Source of the DNA: Chloroflexota bacterium
GTDB lineage: Bacteria > Chloroflexota > Anaerolineae > Anaerolineales > UBA4823
DNA: 14,243 nucleotides
Direction of reading: 5' to 3'
Assembly (NCBI GenBank): GCA_030613705.1
Contig: JAUWLJ010000014.1
Coordinates: forward strand, 1-14,243
Shown here: positions 1 to 8,447 of the stretch, in pieces
Layout of the letters: every line of letters starts with the position of its first letter
How positions within the stretch are numbered: the first letter of the stretch is position 1
Made by a program: the position numbers and the translations under genes
The notes under the pieces: model-generated
Database searches by the model: none
Seen by the model: only the letters and a program-made list of their open reading frames with translations
What the model was told of the DNA's origin: nothing

Positions 1-1417
1 GTACCAAAGTCATAATAAATGTGGCGATAGCCGCTTTTCCAAACCCGATCAGCAATTTTCGTCCTTCGAGACCTTCCAGACGGCCGCGCATGATATATAG
101 GAGCGCGATCATTTCCAGAAACGTCGCCAGCGAATTGGCCAAAGCCAAACCTCCATGCGGCATCCATTCCCATCGTGAAAATAATGCCACGAATAGCACG
201 GATAAGATGACATTCAAGCTCATCGCCAGAACACCGATCGATACAGGTGTCTTTGTATCATGCATGGCATAGAAAGCGCGCACCATAATTTCAACCACCG
301 AGTGACCCACCAGGCCAACCGCGAACCAGAGCAGAGCCCAGGCGACTAATTGGGTCGCCCCAGCGGTAAACTCCCCCCGTTCGTAGAGCAATTCGATCAG
401 TGGTTTGCGAAGGATGATCAACCCCAATGCAGCCGGTAGAGAAAGCAGCATCACGCTGCGCAGGCTGGAAGATAGGGAGGAACGCATTTCGTTGAGTTTA
501 TTTTGAGCAAATTGAGCTGAAAAGGTCGGCAGGGCGGCAATGGCGATCGACTGGGCGATGAGGGCTTGCGGCATCAGCATCAGCGTAAAGGCAAACACCA
601 CTCCGGTATAACTGCCCTCTGTCAGGCGCGATGCCAGCCGGGCAATAACCAAGAAATTCAGCTGTACAAAGGCCAGCCCCAACAATCGCGGCCCGATCAA
701 CCGCCCCACTTCCCGCACAGCCGGCAATTTCAACCCCAATATTGGGAAATATTTACCTCCAAGACGTACCAGGGTCGGCAGCTGGATCAACAGGTATAAA
801 GCGGACCCCAGCAGGACGCCATAGGCTAAGCCAAAAATACCCAGGTTAGGAGCTAGCACCAGTACCCCAAAGATCATCCCCAACTGGTACATCGCCGGCG
901 CCAGCGCAGGTACAAAGAATATTTGCTTGGAGTTTAATATCCCCATTACCAACCCGCTCAAACCGAAAAGGACAGCCGAGGGCAGCATGAGGCGCATTAA
1001 ATCAACCGCCAGCGCCTCCTGAGCAGGATTTGCGGCATAACCAGGCGCCAGGATGTAACGCACGATCAGAGGCGCCAAGAGCATCGCCAATACGGCTGCC
1101 AGGGTCAATACCAGCAGGATCAAGTTGGCGATGGCTGAAGCCAGTTTCCAGGCTCCGCGTTGATCGTCTTTCACTAATAAACTGGTAAAAGTAGGAATAA
1201 AAGCAGAGGCCAGCGCGCCGCCGGCTATTAAAGTAAAGAGAGTCTCTGAAACCCGGTTGGCAACCAGGAAGGCATCCATCTCTCCGCTGGTACCGAAGGC
1301 ATTCAGGACAACCATCTGGCGTGCCAGTCCAATCAAGTTATTTAATGCGAAGCCAGCCATCACCAAACCAGCCCCCCGGGCGATCTGGCGATTTGCAGTC
1401 CCATGAGAAGTATCCAC
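1..1417 (-). CDS. murJ: Lipid II flippase MurJ (MviN family), 3' end cut off by the window
   Basis: Multi-pass membrane protein that flips lipid-linked peptidoglycan precursor (lipid II) across the cytoplasmic membrane. Reading leftward from 1417 there is one open frame of about 472 codons with no stop before the window edge; family members are usually 500-550 residues, so a few dozen C-terminal residues are missing. The N-terminal GLARQ (residues 30-34) followed by FGTSGEMDAF and AGGALASAFIPTF is the typical MurJ opening, and RAFYAMHDTKTPVSI late in the visible part is the conserved loop of the MurJ C-terminal half. The protein is strongly hydrophobic with repeated helices. Start: GTG at 1417; an in-frame TAA lies four codons upstream, so the start cannot be earlier, although a downstream TTG, GTG or ATG (residues 18-20) is possible. 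There is no Shine-Dalgarno sequence. Divergent from cutA. Family call very secure; start moderately secure. Confidence 0.93.
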   Translation of the reverse strand, partial: MDTSHGTANRQIARGAGLVMAGFALNNLIGLARQMVVLNAFGTSGEMDAFLVANRVSETLFTLIAGGALASAFIPTFTSLLVKDDQRGAWKLASAIANLILLVLTLAAVLAMLLAPLIVRYILAPGYAANPAQEALAVDLMRLMLPSAVLFGLSGLVMGILNSKQIFFVPALAPAMYQLGMIFGVLVLAPNLGIFGLAYGVLLGSALYLLIQLPTLVRLGGKYFPILGLKLPAVREVGRLIGPRLLGLAFVQLNFLVIARLASRLTEGSYTGVVFAFTLMLMPQALIAQSIAIAALPTFSAQFAQNKLNEMRSSLSSSLRSVMLLSLPAALGLIILRKPLIELLYERGEFTAGATQLVAWALLWFAVGLVGHSVVEIMVRAFYAMHDTKTPVSIGVLAMSLNVILSVLFVALFSRWEWMPHGGLALANSLATFLEMIALLYIMRGRLEGLEGRKLLIGFGKAAIATFIMTLV

Positions 1418-1425
1418 TGTGAGAG

Positions 1426-1434
1426 ATTATATCA
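1426..1434 (-). promoter_or_regulatory. Candidate extended -10 promoter for murJ
   Basis: On the minus strand the sequence TGATATAAT matches the extended -10 form TGnTATAAT exactly. Only 8 nt separate it from the murJ GTG start at 1417, so a transcript starting the usual 6-8 nt after the hexamer would begin almost at the start codon, giving a leaderless or nearly leaderless message. No good -35 hexamer is seen 16-18 nt upstream, as is common for extended -10 promoters. Sequence match is seen; use as a promoter is inferred. Confidence 0.45.
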
Positions 1435-1539
1435 ATGCCATCATAGATTGGGTGACGATAACAATCCTCAGCACCGAACCGAATTCCTCAGGTTGCAATG
1501 GTAGGATCACTTACAAATCAGCGATAATATTCTACGGTT

Positions 1540-1544
1540 AGGAG
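1540..1544 (+). promoter_or_regulatory. Ribosome binding site that fixes the cutA start
   Basis: AGGAG ends 8 nt before the ATG at 1553 but only 2 nt before the in-frame TTG at 1547. The spacing favours the ATG, making CutA 109 rather than 111 residues. Confidence 0.7.
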
Positions 1545-1552
1545 CGTTGCCC

Positions 1553-1882
1553 ATGGACAAGGAATACATTATTGTGTTGATCACCACCCCCAGCAAGGAA
1601 GTCGGCGAAAAAATCGCCAATGCATTGTTAGAGAAAAAACTGGCTGCCTGTGTCAATATGATGGCGCCGATTTTCTCGCTGTACACTTGGGAGGAGGAGA
1701 TCAACCGCGATGATGAAGTGCTGTTGATTGTCAAGAGCCGGGCAGATCTCTTTGAGAGCGATCTGATCCCGGTGGTGCAGGCTGTGCACCCATACGATGT
1801 ACCTGAGATTATCGCCTTACCGATCTTGATGGGTTCGGCGAATTATCTGGCCTGGATTGATGATGTCACCCGGCAGAATTAA
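1553..1882 (+). CDS. cutA: CutA1 divalent-cation tolerance protein
   Basis: Small cytoplasmic protein of the CutA1 family, which forms very stable trimers and is structurally related to PII signalling proteins; linked to copper/divalent metal tolerance in E. coli, though its biochemical role is unsettled. At 109 residues it is the normal family length and complete. Diagnostic features: ITTPSKEVGEKIA near the N-terminus, KKLAACVNM with the conserved cysteine (residue 33), YTWEEEI (44-50), and the signature HPYDVPEI at 79-86, where most homologues have HPYEVPEI. Start chosen at ATG 1553 because AGGAG lies 8 nt upstream; an in-frame TTG two codons earlier is too close to that site. Divergent from murJ across about 135 bp and convergent with the ABC permease, so probably a single-gene unit. 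Confident of family, not of physiological function. Confidence 0.95.
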   Translation: MDKEYIIVLITTPSKEVGEKIANALLEKKLAACVNMMAPIFSLYTWEEEINRDDEVLLIVKSRADLFESDLIPVVQAVHPYDVPEIIALPILMGSANYLAWIDDVTRQN

Positions 1883-1883
1883 C

Positions 1884-1918
1884 CCAGCTGCCGGTGAGGT
1901 TGCAGGGGAGTCAGCTGG
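1884..1918. terminator. Weak inverted repeat between convergent cutA and ABC permease
   Basis: CCAGCTG (1884-1890) and CAGCTGG (1912-1918) form a perfect 7-bp stem around a 21-nt loop, lying exactly between the two convergent stop codons. There is no T-run on either side, so if it terminates at all it would be weak or factor-assisted. Confidence 0.3.
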
Positions 1919-1919
1919 A

Positions 1920-3146
1920 TTATTCGTAGCGCAGCGCTTCCACAGGCTCCAGATTTGCGGCGCGGTTGGCGGGGTAAATTCCAAAAAATAGACCCACTGC
2001 GGTCGAAAAGATCGTAGCCAGCAGGATGACGTCAATTCCGATCGCAGGCACGATCGGTGTGTCGCTGGCAGCGGCGATCTGACCCACAACCAGGGAAATC
2101 GCCCACCCTAAGGCGATCCCGATCAGACCACCGATCAGGCTCAACACGGAAGACTCGGTCAAGAATTGGATCAGGATGTCCCTCTTACGAGCTCCGAGCG
2201 CTTTTCGCAGACCTATCTCTCTCGTGCGCTCAGTGACCGAAACCAACATGATGTTCATGATCCCGATCCCACCCACCAGCAATGAAATAGCTGCAATGCC
2301 GCCCAGGAAGATAGTAAGCACGCCGGTGATCGTTTCGGCAGTTGACAGAAAATCCTGTTGGGTGAGGATGGTGAAATCGTCCGCACCGATCTCTGTGCGA
2401 TGGCGAGTGCGTAAAATTTGAGCAATTTCTTGACTGGCGATTGGCACCGCTTCCGCACTTGCCGCCTGGACCATTAAAACATCCACCCTATCAGATGTTG
2501 AACGGCGCAATAAGCGAGTTTGGGCAGTTGAAATCGGCACCAAGACGATATCATCTTCGTTGTTGAAAGAAGATCCACCGCGTTCTTCGAGAATACCGAT
2601 CACTCGAAATGGCTGCCCTTCAATCCGTATAGTCTCCCCTGTTAATCCTGAAGTGCGACCGAACAACTTATCCGCGGTATCTATACCCAGCAAAGCAACC
2701 GAGGCTCTGCCCAAAATATGCGCCTCATTGATATATTCTCCCTCTGTGACCGTTCGATTACGGACTGTGCTGAAATCTGAGGTGATCCCCTGGATGGTGG
2801 TGTTGGCAGTTTCCCCGCCAAAGGTTACTCTCACCTGCCCTTGAAGCATGGGCGCCACTGCCATCACCGAAGGCGCTTGGAAGGGATCAGCAATCGCCTC
2901 CGCATCTCCGAATGTAATTGGCTTAGGATTACGAACTTCCTCTGAACCACCGCGAAATACAAATATCAGGTTTGTACCGATACCTGAAATTGAACCGGTG
3001 ATCGTGTTCTCCGCTCCCCGTCCGATGGAGATCATCGCGATTACCGCACCCACCCCGATCACGATCCCCAACACTGTCAAACCAGAACGCATCTTATTGG
3101 CGGAAATGCTCTCCAGCGCTTCCCAAAAAGTTTGTACAAGATTCAT
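1920..3146 (-). CDS. ABC transporter permease, MacB/FtsX type
   Basis: Membrane subunit of a type VII (MacB/FtsX-like) ABC system. Order of parts in 408 residues: N-terminal cytoplasmic stub and first membrane helix (about 20-42, [21 protein letters not shown]), a large extracytoplasmic MacB_PCD-like domain (about 45-270), then the FtsX domain with three helices (about 275-305, 330-360 and 370-392). The conserved cytoplasmic loop [17 protein letters not shown] (303-319) and the ending [18 protein letters not shown] are textbook for the family. Its ATG overlaps the stop of the upstream ATPase as ATGA, and a strong GGAGGAAGG ribosome site sits inside the end of the ATPase gene, so the two are translationally coupled. 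No HlyD/MacA-type adaptor gene is next to them; that fits a monoderm cell but also an adaptor encoded elsewhere. Likely exports a peptide, lipid or drug, or acts as a mechanotransmitter; substrate not predictable. Confidence 0.93.
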   Translation of the reverse strand: MNLVQTFWEALESISANKMRSGLTVLGIVIGVGAVIAMISIGRGAENTITGSISGIGTNLIFVFRGGSEEVRNPKPITFGDAEAIADPFQAPSVMAVAPMLQGQVRVTFGGETANTTIQGITSDFSTVRNRTVTEGEYINEAHILGRASVALLGIDTADKLFGRTSGLTGETIRIEGQPFRVIGILEERGGSSFNNEDDIVLVPISTAQTRLLRRSTSDRVDVLMVQAASAEAVPIASQEIAQILRTRHRTEIGADDFTILTQQDFLSTAETITGVLTIFLGGIAAISLLVGGIGIMNIMLVSVTERTREIGLRKALGARKRDILIQFLTESSVLSLIGGLIGIALGWAISLVVGQIAAASDTPIVPAIGIDVILLATIFSTAVGLFFGIYPANRAANLEPVEALRYE

Positions 3147-3826
3147 TCACCTTCCTCCACAACAATACCATCTCTTATTTGTATTATTCGCTGGGTGTGC
3201 TCGGCGATCTCCGCATCGTGGGTAACAATGACCAAGGTAGTTTTCCGATCCTCGTTTAGGCTGATCAAGATTTGCATGATCTCTTCACCCGATCTGGAAT
3301 CTAAATTACCAGTGGGCTCATCAGCCAGGATGATCGCGGGATCGTTAACCAACGCCCGGGCGATGGCTACTCGCTGCTGCTCCCCACCTGATAGTTCATT
3401 TGGGCGATGTCGGATGCGGTCCTCTAAACCAACAGATTCAAGTGCTTCCTTTGCCCGTTCTCTACGCCGGCTCGCCTTTCCAGAATAGCGCAGCGGCAAT
3501 TCGACATTGGCCAGAGCGGTCGCCCGGGGCAGGAGGTTGAATGTTTGGAAAACAAAACCAACTTTCCGGTTGCGAATCAAAGCTAACTGATCGTCATTCA
3601 GATCCGATACCCGTTCACCATCAAGGAAATACTTACCTGATGTCGGTCGATCGAGACACCCAATGATATTCATCAAGGTCGACTTACCAGAGCCAGAGGG
3701 ACCCATGATGGCGACAATCTCACCTCGTTCGATCTGTAAAGTCAGACCGCGTAGAGCATGCACCTCTACCTCACCCATTTGATAAATCTTAGTCAGATCC
3801 TCCGCTTCTATCACCCAATCACTCAT
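3143..3826 (-). CDS. ABC transporter ATP-binding protein, MacB/LolD type
   Basis: Cytoplasmic ATPase partner of the downstream permease, 227 residues, the usual length for the LolD/FtsE/MacB-N group. All nucleotide-binding motifs are intact: Walker [10 protein letters not shown] (42-50), Q-loop glutamine 94 in VFQTFNLLP, signature LSGGEQQR (145-152), Walker B AIILADE with catalytic Glu170, D-loop NLDS, and H-loop His203 in VTHD. The [18 protein letters not shown] stretch is typical of this group. Start ATG 3826 is supported by GAGAGG about 5 nt upstream on the minus strand. First gene of a two-gene leftward operon (4-bp ATGA overlap with the permease). Its promoter must lie in the 304-bp region shared with the divergent gltD-like gene. 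Catalytic competence is clear; the transported substrate is not. Confidence 0.95.
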   Translation of the reverse strand: MSDWVIEAEDLTKIYQMGEVEVHALRGLTLQIERGEIVAIMGPSGSGKSTLMNIIGCLDRPTSGKYFLDGERVSDLNDDQLALIRNRKVGFVFQTFNLLPRATALANVELPLRYSGKASRRRERAKEALESVGLEDRIRHRPNELSGGEQQRVAIARALVNDPAIILADEPTGNLDSRSGEEIMQILISLNEDRKTTLVIVTHDAEIAEHTQRIIQIRDGIVVEEGE

Positions 3827-4130
3827 CGCAACCTCTCATAATTCAGTGGAGACAAATCCAGATTGAAAGCAGCTGTCAGATCGAGCACGAGACAATCATT
3901 AAACCAGTAAAAGATATTTTAACTGATCTTTGAAATCAGGGAGAACAAGAAAGAACTAATAATTATTCTCTCATCAATCATCTGCTGATTTGAGCTCACA
4001 ACCGGAGGATATGATCCCTGTATTGTGACAATCGTCACTAAAATTAATGATATCCGCGACTGAAACTAAACCAGTATAGTCGTTATTATCTATATTTGAT
4101 CTAGAGGTTGACTTTTATTGGAGGTCCTGT
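3827..4130. other. 304-bp divergent intergenic region between ABC operon and gltD-like gene
   Basis: No coding frame of note. The region is AT-rich and must hold the promoters of both flanking units. It contains a CRP/FNR-like palindrome at 4024-4039 and an AT palindrome AATAATTATT at 3958-3967. On the plus strand TATAGT (4075-4080) and TATATT (4091-4096) are -10-like but lack convincing -35 partners. On the minus strand a TAAAAT is -10-like. I cannot assign a promoter with confidence for either gene. Confidence 0.6.
4024..4039. promoter_or_regulatory. CRP/FNR-family-like operator
   Basis: TGTGA-N6-TCACT, an inverted repeat whose inner core GTGAC-AATC-GTCAC is perfect. It matches 9 of the 10 defined positions of the CRP consensus TGTGA-N6-TCACA. 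It lies about 91 bp upstream of the gltD-like start and about 200 bp upstream of the divergent ABC ATPase. The match is seen; that a CRP/FNR-type regulator binds it here is inference. Confidence 0.45.
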
Positions 4131-5570
4131 ATGCCAGCAATAGCCAGTGAGTATCTCGCCATCGACCGTAAAAAGCGCGCTCGTACACCATCCCTGGAGG
4201 TTGCCACCCGACCTGTCACCGAGAGGGTTTGTGATTTTGAGGATGTGGCCATCCCAATGACTCCCGAGCAAGCCCAGATGGAAGCTGCCCGCTGCGTTCA
4301 TTGTCCCGATCCTGCTCCCTGTGTAGAGGCTTGCCCGGCCCATAACGATATCCCATCGGCGATGTGGCTGATCGAGCAAGGCGAATTTCTGGAGGCGGCG
4401 CAGTTATACCGACAGACCAGCTCCTTGCCGGAGTTGTGTGGTCGTGTATGCCCACAGGAGCAGCTCTGCCAGGGTTCTTGCACGCACTTGAAAGCCTTCG
4501 AAGCAGTTCTGACTGGACCATTAGAGGTCTTTGTCTGCGATTATGAACGCCAGACTGTCGGGGTTGATGTCGTCGTTGGTGAACCGAGCGGTAAAAAAGT
4601 CGCCATTGTCGGTGCGGGACCTGCTGGCCTGGCTTGCGCTGAGCAGCTCATCCAGCAAGGGCATTCCGTGACAATATTTGACGCGAAACCTGCCCCGGGA
4701 GGTCTATTAACTTACGGAATTCCCAACTTTAAGCTGCCGAAACAGGTTGTATTTTGGCGCTGGAACGATCTGGAGCGAGCTGGTGTGGAATTCGTCCCAG
4801 AAACATATATTGGCAAAGACAAGTCGATCGATGATTTAATGTCTGATGGTTATCAGGGTGTGTTCATTGGTGTAGGCGTTGGTGTGGATGCTCCGATGGA
4901 AGTCCCTGGCGAGGATCTGCCGGGAGTGATGCAGGCTACTGAGTTCTTGATTCGCTGCAGTCTTGACGATGAACAGCTGCTGCCAGAAGAGATGCGTGGT
5001 CGCCCCGCGGTGGGTGAAAAAGTTGCCGTGATCGGTGGTGGTGATACCGCTTCCGATTGCCTGCGTTCGGCGCTCCGCCTGGGAGCAAAAGAAGTCACCT
5101 GCCTCTACCGTCGGACGGAATATGAAATGCCCGGAGGGCTTCATGACCGCGAGCTAGCCCGAGAAGAAGGAGCCCATTACGAGTTCCTTACCCAGCCGGT
5201 ACAGTTCATTGCTGGAGAAGATGGTCGCCTGGCCAAAATTGAATGTTTGCGGATGGAATTAGGTGAGCCTGACAAATCGGGGCGTCGGCGACCGATGCCA
5301 ATTGAAGGTACCAACTACATCGTAGAAGCCGATACCGCTGTACTGGCCTTAGGCTACTGGCCGGACCCGATCGTGGGTGAGACTACGCCAGAACTAGATA
5401 CTCATAAGTGGGGTCTGATTATTGCCGATCCAGATACTGGCGCGACCAGCCGTCCCGGCGTCTTCGCTGGCGGAGATGGAGTTACAGGACCCGATCTTGT
5501 AGTGACTGCAATGGTCGCTGGGCGTAAGGCAGCAACTGCAATTGATGAGTATCTCAATGGGTTAAATTAA
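4131..5570 (+). CDS. GltD-like NAD(P)H-dependent FAD/Fe-S oxidoreductase (glutamate synthase small-subunit family)
   Basis: Full-length (479 residues) member of the glutamate synthase beta-subunit family, which passes electrons from NAD(P)H through FAD to Fe-S clusters and a partner subunit. N-terminal Fe-S domain has eight cysteines in two sets: C55-x2-C58-x5-C64-x3-C68 and C103-x3-C107-x5-C113-x3-C117 (CGRVCPQEQLCQGSC). FAD-binding motif GAGPAG (161-166), then PGGLLTYGIPNFKL; second Rossmann motif GGGDTA (302-307) with downstream CLYRR, which suggests NADPH preference; C-terminal FAD motif VFAGGD (444-449). Ribosome site GGAGGT precedes ATG 4131 by 6 nt. No gltB large subunit is adjacent, so it may serve a distant GltB, or act with another partner as PreT- and NfnB/SudA-type relatives do. 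Probably monocistronic, with a terminator-like hairpin 73 bp downstream. Family secure; symbol withheld because the partner is unknown. Confidence 0.9.
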   Translation: MPAIASEYLAIDRKKRARTPSLEVATRPVTERVCDFEDVAIPMTPEQAQMEAARCVHCPDPAPCVEACPAHNDIPSAMWLIEQGEFLEAAQLYRQTSSLPELCGRVCPQEQLCQGSCTHLKAFEAVLTGPLEVFVCDYERQTVGVDVVVGEPSGKKVAIVGAGPAGLACAEQLIQQGHSVTIFDAKPAPGGLLTYGIPNFKLPKQVVFWRWNDLERAGVEFVPETYIGKDKSIDDLMSDGYQGVFIGVGVGVDAPMEVPGEDLPGVMQATEFLIRCSLDDEQLLPEEMRGRPAVGEKVAVIGGGDTASDCLRSALRLGAKEVTCLYRRTEYEMPGGLHDRELAREEGAHYEFLTQPVQFIAGEDGRLAKIECLRMELGEPDKSGRRRPMPIEGTNYIVEADTAVLALGYWPDPIVGETTPELDTHKWGLIIADPDTGATSRPGVFAGGDGVTGPDLVVTAMVAGRKAATAIDEYLNGLN

Positions 5571-5612
5571 CCCTCCAGGCTCGTCGAAAGCACGATCCTG
5601 CGAAAATTAATA

Positions 5613-5640
5613 GCAGCAATACGCTCTGCTGCGGTATAAT
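5613..5640 (+). promoter_or_regulatory. Candidate gyrA promoter with overlapping inverted repeat
   Basis: A perfect TATAAT at 5635-5640 is preceded by the inverted repeat GCAGCA (5613-5618) / TGCTGC (5627-5632), which covers where the -35 box would be. No consensus -35 is present, so the promoter would need an activator or have weak -35 recognition. A transcript starting about 5647 would give gyrA a 120-nt leader. Inference from the hexamer only. Confidence 0.35.
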
Positions 5641-5642
5641 TG

Positions 5643-5676
5643 AGGTGTGTGCGCGGGTGGCGTGCACATCTTTTTT
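5643..5676 (+). terminator. Probable Rho-independent terminator after the gltD-like gene
   Basis: AGGTGTGTGC (5643-5652) can pair with GTGCACATCT (5662-5671) over 10 positions, three of them G-U, around a 9-nt loop GCGGGTGGC, and is followed directly by TTTTT (5672-5676). The shape is that of an intrinsic terminator. It begins 73 nt after the gltD-like stop and directly follows the TATAAT at 5635-5640, so a gyrA transcript from that hexamer would start within the left arm and probably not form the full hairpin. Confidence 0.5.
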
Positions 5677-5767
5677 GCCCTTTTCTAAACCGGGCTGACT
5701 CCTTCTAACCAGCCGAGTTTTACTTTCCTGCATAGACGGATCAGAGTCAGATAATCGAAAGGTTGTT

Positions 5768-8293
5768 ATGGATATTGGGACTGTCCACCAAGTAGACATA
5801 GACGAACAAATGCGCTCCGCTTACCTGGATTACGCCATGAGCGTGATCGTTGCGCGCGCCTTGCCTGACGCCCGAGATGGGCTCAAACCAGTTCATCGGC
5901 GCATTCTCTACGCCATGCACGATATGGGTATTCGCACCAATACTCCCTACCGCAAATCAGCTCGTATCGTTGGCGAAGTGCTGGGCAAATACCACCCCCA
6001 CGGCGATAGTGCGGTCTATGATGCCATGGCGCGCATGGCTCAGGATTTCTCCATGCGCTACTTGCTGGTTGACGGTCAAGGCAATTTTGGTTCGATTGAC
6101 GGCGATGCGCCTGCCGCCATGCGTTACACCGAGGCACGTACAACCCGCATGGCTGAGGAAATGTTATTGGATATTGAGCAAAATACCGTCGATTTCAACG
6201 AGAACTTCGATGGCTCCTTGCAGGAACCTACCGTACTCCCCTCCCGGACTCCCAATTTACTGCTCAACGGATCATCTGGGATCGCGGTCGGCATGGCGAC
6301 CAATGTCCCGCCGCACAACCTCGGAGAACTCGTCGCAGCATTAACATACATGATCGATAAATTTGATCGGATTGACGAAATCTCCATCGAGGACCTCCTT
6401 GAATATCTTCCAGGACCGGATTTCCCGACTGGTGGAATTATTGTCGGTGATAGTGGAATCCGGCAGGCTTACAGCACTGGTCGCGGCCGCATCGTGTTGC
6501 GCGGTATGGCGGTGATCGAAGAGATGAAAGGTGGGCGATTCCGGATCGTGATCACAGAGATTCCCTACCAGCTCAACAAAAACACACTGATCGAGCGCAT
6601 CGCGGATTTGGCTCGCTCAGGTCGGACGAATGACATCTCTGATCTGCGTGACGAGTCCGATCGCCGGGGTATGAGTATCATCGTGGAGCTCAAACGGACT
6701 GCTCAGCCGCGTAAAGTGCTCAACCTGCTCTATAAATACACCCCTTTGCAGTCAACTTATGGGGCTCAGATGCTGGCGCTGGTGGACGGTGAACCGCGCT
6801 TGTTGTCTCTCAAACGGGCGCTACGTCACTTTATTGACCACCGCCAGGACGTGATCACGCGGCGCTCCCAGTTCCAGCTGGAGAAATCTCGCGCCCGGGC
6901 ACACATCCTGGAAGGATTGTTAATTGCCCTGGAGCACCTGGACGAAGTGATCCAGACTATCCGCCAATCACCGAACGCCAATATTGCCAAAGAGCGGTTG
7001 ATGAGCCGTTTTACGCTTACAGAAAAACAATCAGTCGCCATCCTTGACCTGCAGCTGCGCCGCCTGGTTGCCTTGGAACAGCAGAAGATTGAAGACGAAC
7101 AGCGCCAGGTTCTTGAGCGAATCGCCAACTTAGAAGAACTGCTCGCCAGTCCGAAAAAGATCCTGGATGTGATCAAGACCGACCTGGCAGAGATCGCCGA
7201 GACCTATGGTGATGAACGCCGGACGCGGATCGCCGTTGGAGCCAGTGTTGAATTCAATGAGGAAGACCTGGTGGCTGATGAAGCGGTTTTGATCACCATA
7301 ACCGAACGGGGCTATATCAAGCGCGTATCGGCGAAATCTTTCCGCGCCCAGGGACGCGGCGGACGGGGTGTCAGCGGTCATGCGATGAAAGATGAAGACG
7401 AGATGCTGATCTTGATCCCGGCGCGCACGCTGGATACTATTCTCTTCTTCTCAGATAAAGGCAAAGTCTATTCCGAAAGGGCTTTCCAAATTCCCGATGC
7501 CTTACGCACTGCGCGCGGCATCCCGATTGTAAATGTACTGGCGCTATACCCAGGTGAGACCATCACCGCAGCTGTGGCTGTGCCCAAATTTGAAGCGGCA
7601 GAATACTGCCTGATGGCTACCTGGCGCGGTAAGGTCAAGCGGATACCGCTCTCGGAGTTTGCCTCGGTCCGCCCCTCGGGTTTGATTGCCATTAATCTGG
7701 CTAAGGGCGACGAGTTGCGTTGGGTCAGGCTGACCGATGGTGATTGTGAGGCCATAATGGTCACTGAGCAGGGACAGGCGCTGCGGTTCTCAGAAAAACA
7801 AATCCGACCCATTGGCCGGGCAGCAGCCGGCGTGATCGGGATCAGGCTAAGAGGTGATGATCGGGTGACCAGTATGGAGATAGTCGAGGAAGGCGGGGAC
7901 CTGCTGGTGGTTACTACCCAAGGATATGGAAAACGCACGCCATTGAGCCAGTACACGGCCAAATCCCGGGCAACGCTTGGTATTTCCACGATTAACAAGA
8001 AAGCAATTTCAAGTATCGGGACGATTGCCGCAGCTCGGGTGGTTCAGGAGGCTGATGATCTGACGATCATCTCGATCAATGCAGTTGTCCTGCGGACTAA
8101 AGTCAAGCAAGTCAAGCAGTCTGGGCGAGCAACCCGAGGTGTGCGCCTGATCAAGCTCAAGGAAGGGGATAGCGTAGCCTCCTTAGCTCGCATAGCCGAG
8201 TCGGATTTACAGCTGGTAGGGGCCAGCCAGGAGGAGGACAAAGGATCGCCTCCTGCGAAATCCCCGGATGCTGCCGGGGATAAGAATAACTAA
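5768..8293 (+). CDS. gyrA: DNA gyrase subunit A
   Basis: Breakage-rejoining subunit of type IIA topoisomerase; with GyrB it introduces negative supercoils using ATP. At 841 residues it is full length. The catalytic tyrosine is Tyr120 in [10 protein letters not shown] (E. coli Tyr122). The quinolone-determining region reads [17 protein letters not shown], with Ser81 and Asp85 equivalent to E. coli Ser83 and Asp87, i.e. the sensitive-type residues. The C-terminal beta-pinwheel begins with a GyrA box, QGRGGRG at 528-534, differing from E. coli QRRGGKG at positions 2 and 6; this box supports gyrase rather than ParC of topoisomerase IV. The last 20 residues form a polar tail rich in Lys, Pro and acidic residues. 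Start ATG 5768 has AAAGG 5 nt upstream. gyrB is not adjacent. Followed directly by a strong hairpin, so probably transcribed alone. Confidence 0.97.
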   Translation: MDIGTVHQVDIDEQMRSAYLDYAMSVIVARALPDARDGLKPVHRRILYAMHDMGIRTNTPYRKSARIVGEVLGKYHPHGDSAVYDAMARMAQDFSMRYLLVDGQGNFGSIDGDAPAAMRYTEARTTRMAEEMLLDIEQNTVDFNENFDGSLQEPTVLPSRTPNLLLNGSSGIAVGMATNVPPHNLGELVAALTYMIDKFDRIDEISIEDLLEYLPGPDFPTGGIIVGDSGIRQAYSTGRGRIVLRGMAVIEEMKGGRFRIVITEIPYQLNKNTLIERIADLARSGRTNDISDLRDESDRRGMSIIVELKRTAQPRKVLNLLYKYTPLQSTYGAQMLALVDGEPRLLSLKRALRHFIDHRQDVITRRSQFQLEKSRARAHILEGLLIALEHLDEVIQTIRQSPNANIAKERLMSRFTLTEKQSVAILDLQLRRLVALEQQKIEDEQRQVLERIANLEELLASPKKILDVIKTDLAEIAETYGDERRTRIAVGASVEFNEEDLVADEAVLITITERGYIKRVSAKSFRAQGRGGRGVSGHAMKDEDEMLILIPARTLDTILFFSDKGKVYSERAFQIPDALRTARGIPIVNVLALYPGETITAAVAVPKFEAAEYCLMATWRGKVKRIPLSEFASVRPSGLIAINLAKGDELRWVRLTDGDCEAIMVTEQGQALRFSEKQIRPIGRAAAGVIGIRLRGDDRVTSMEIVEEGGDLLVVTTQGYGKRTPLSQYTAKSRATLGISTINKKAISSIGTIAAARVVQEADDLTIISINAVVLRTKVKQVKQSGRATRGVRLIKLKEGDSVASLARIAESDLQLVGASQEEDKGSPPAKSPDAAGDKNN

Positions 8294-8336
8294 TAAATTG
8301 CGGTCCAGACAATCTGAGCACCTGGACCGCAATTTA
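8294..8336. terminator. Strong bidirectional hairpin after gyrA
   Basis: Perfect 15-bp inverted repeat: left arm 8294-8308, right arm 8322-8336, with GC core GCGGTCCAG / CTGGACCGC and a 13-nt loop. It starts on the base after the gyrA stop codon. A-rich and T-rich outer ends let it act on both strands, ending gyrA rightward and the small membrane-protein transcript leftward. There is no long T-run outside the stem. Confidence 0.75.
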
Positions 8337-8447
8337 CATTAATTTATAGCTACCTAGATACTCAGTAATTGATCAGACCCAAAAAATTCCCCACTCAGGC
8401 CACAGTGCTGATTACGGTTGAATCAGGAGAAGATATCAACCAGGGGA

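Noticed and set aside
1920..3826. LolCDE lipoprotein exporter
   Set aside because: There is a single permease with the MacB-type periplasmic domain and no LolC/LolE pair; MacB/FtsX-type is the safer label.
3827..4130. tRNA or riboswitch in the long divergent spacer
   Set aside because: No cloverleaf or CCA-type end and no conserved riboswitch core is visible; only short palindromes are supported.
5694..5725. Second terminator in the gyrA leader (GGCTG / CAGCC)
   Set aside because: The stem is only 5 bp with a large loop and a broken T-stretch; too weak to call.
7468..7998. 176-codon minus-strand frame inside gyrA
   Set aside because: Fully antisense to conserved GyrA C-terminal sequence; Ser/Arg-rich shadow translation.
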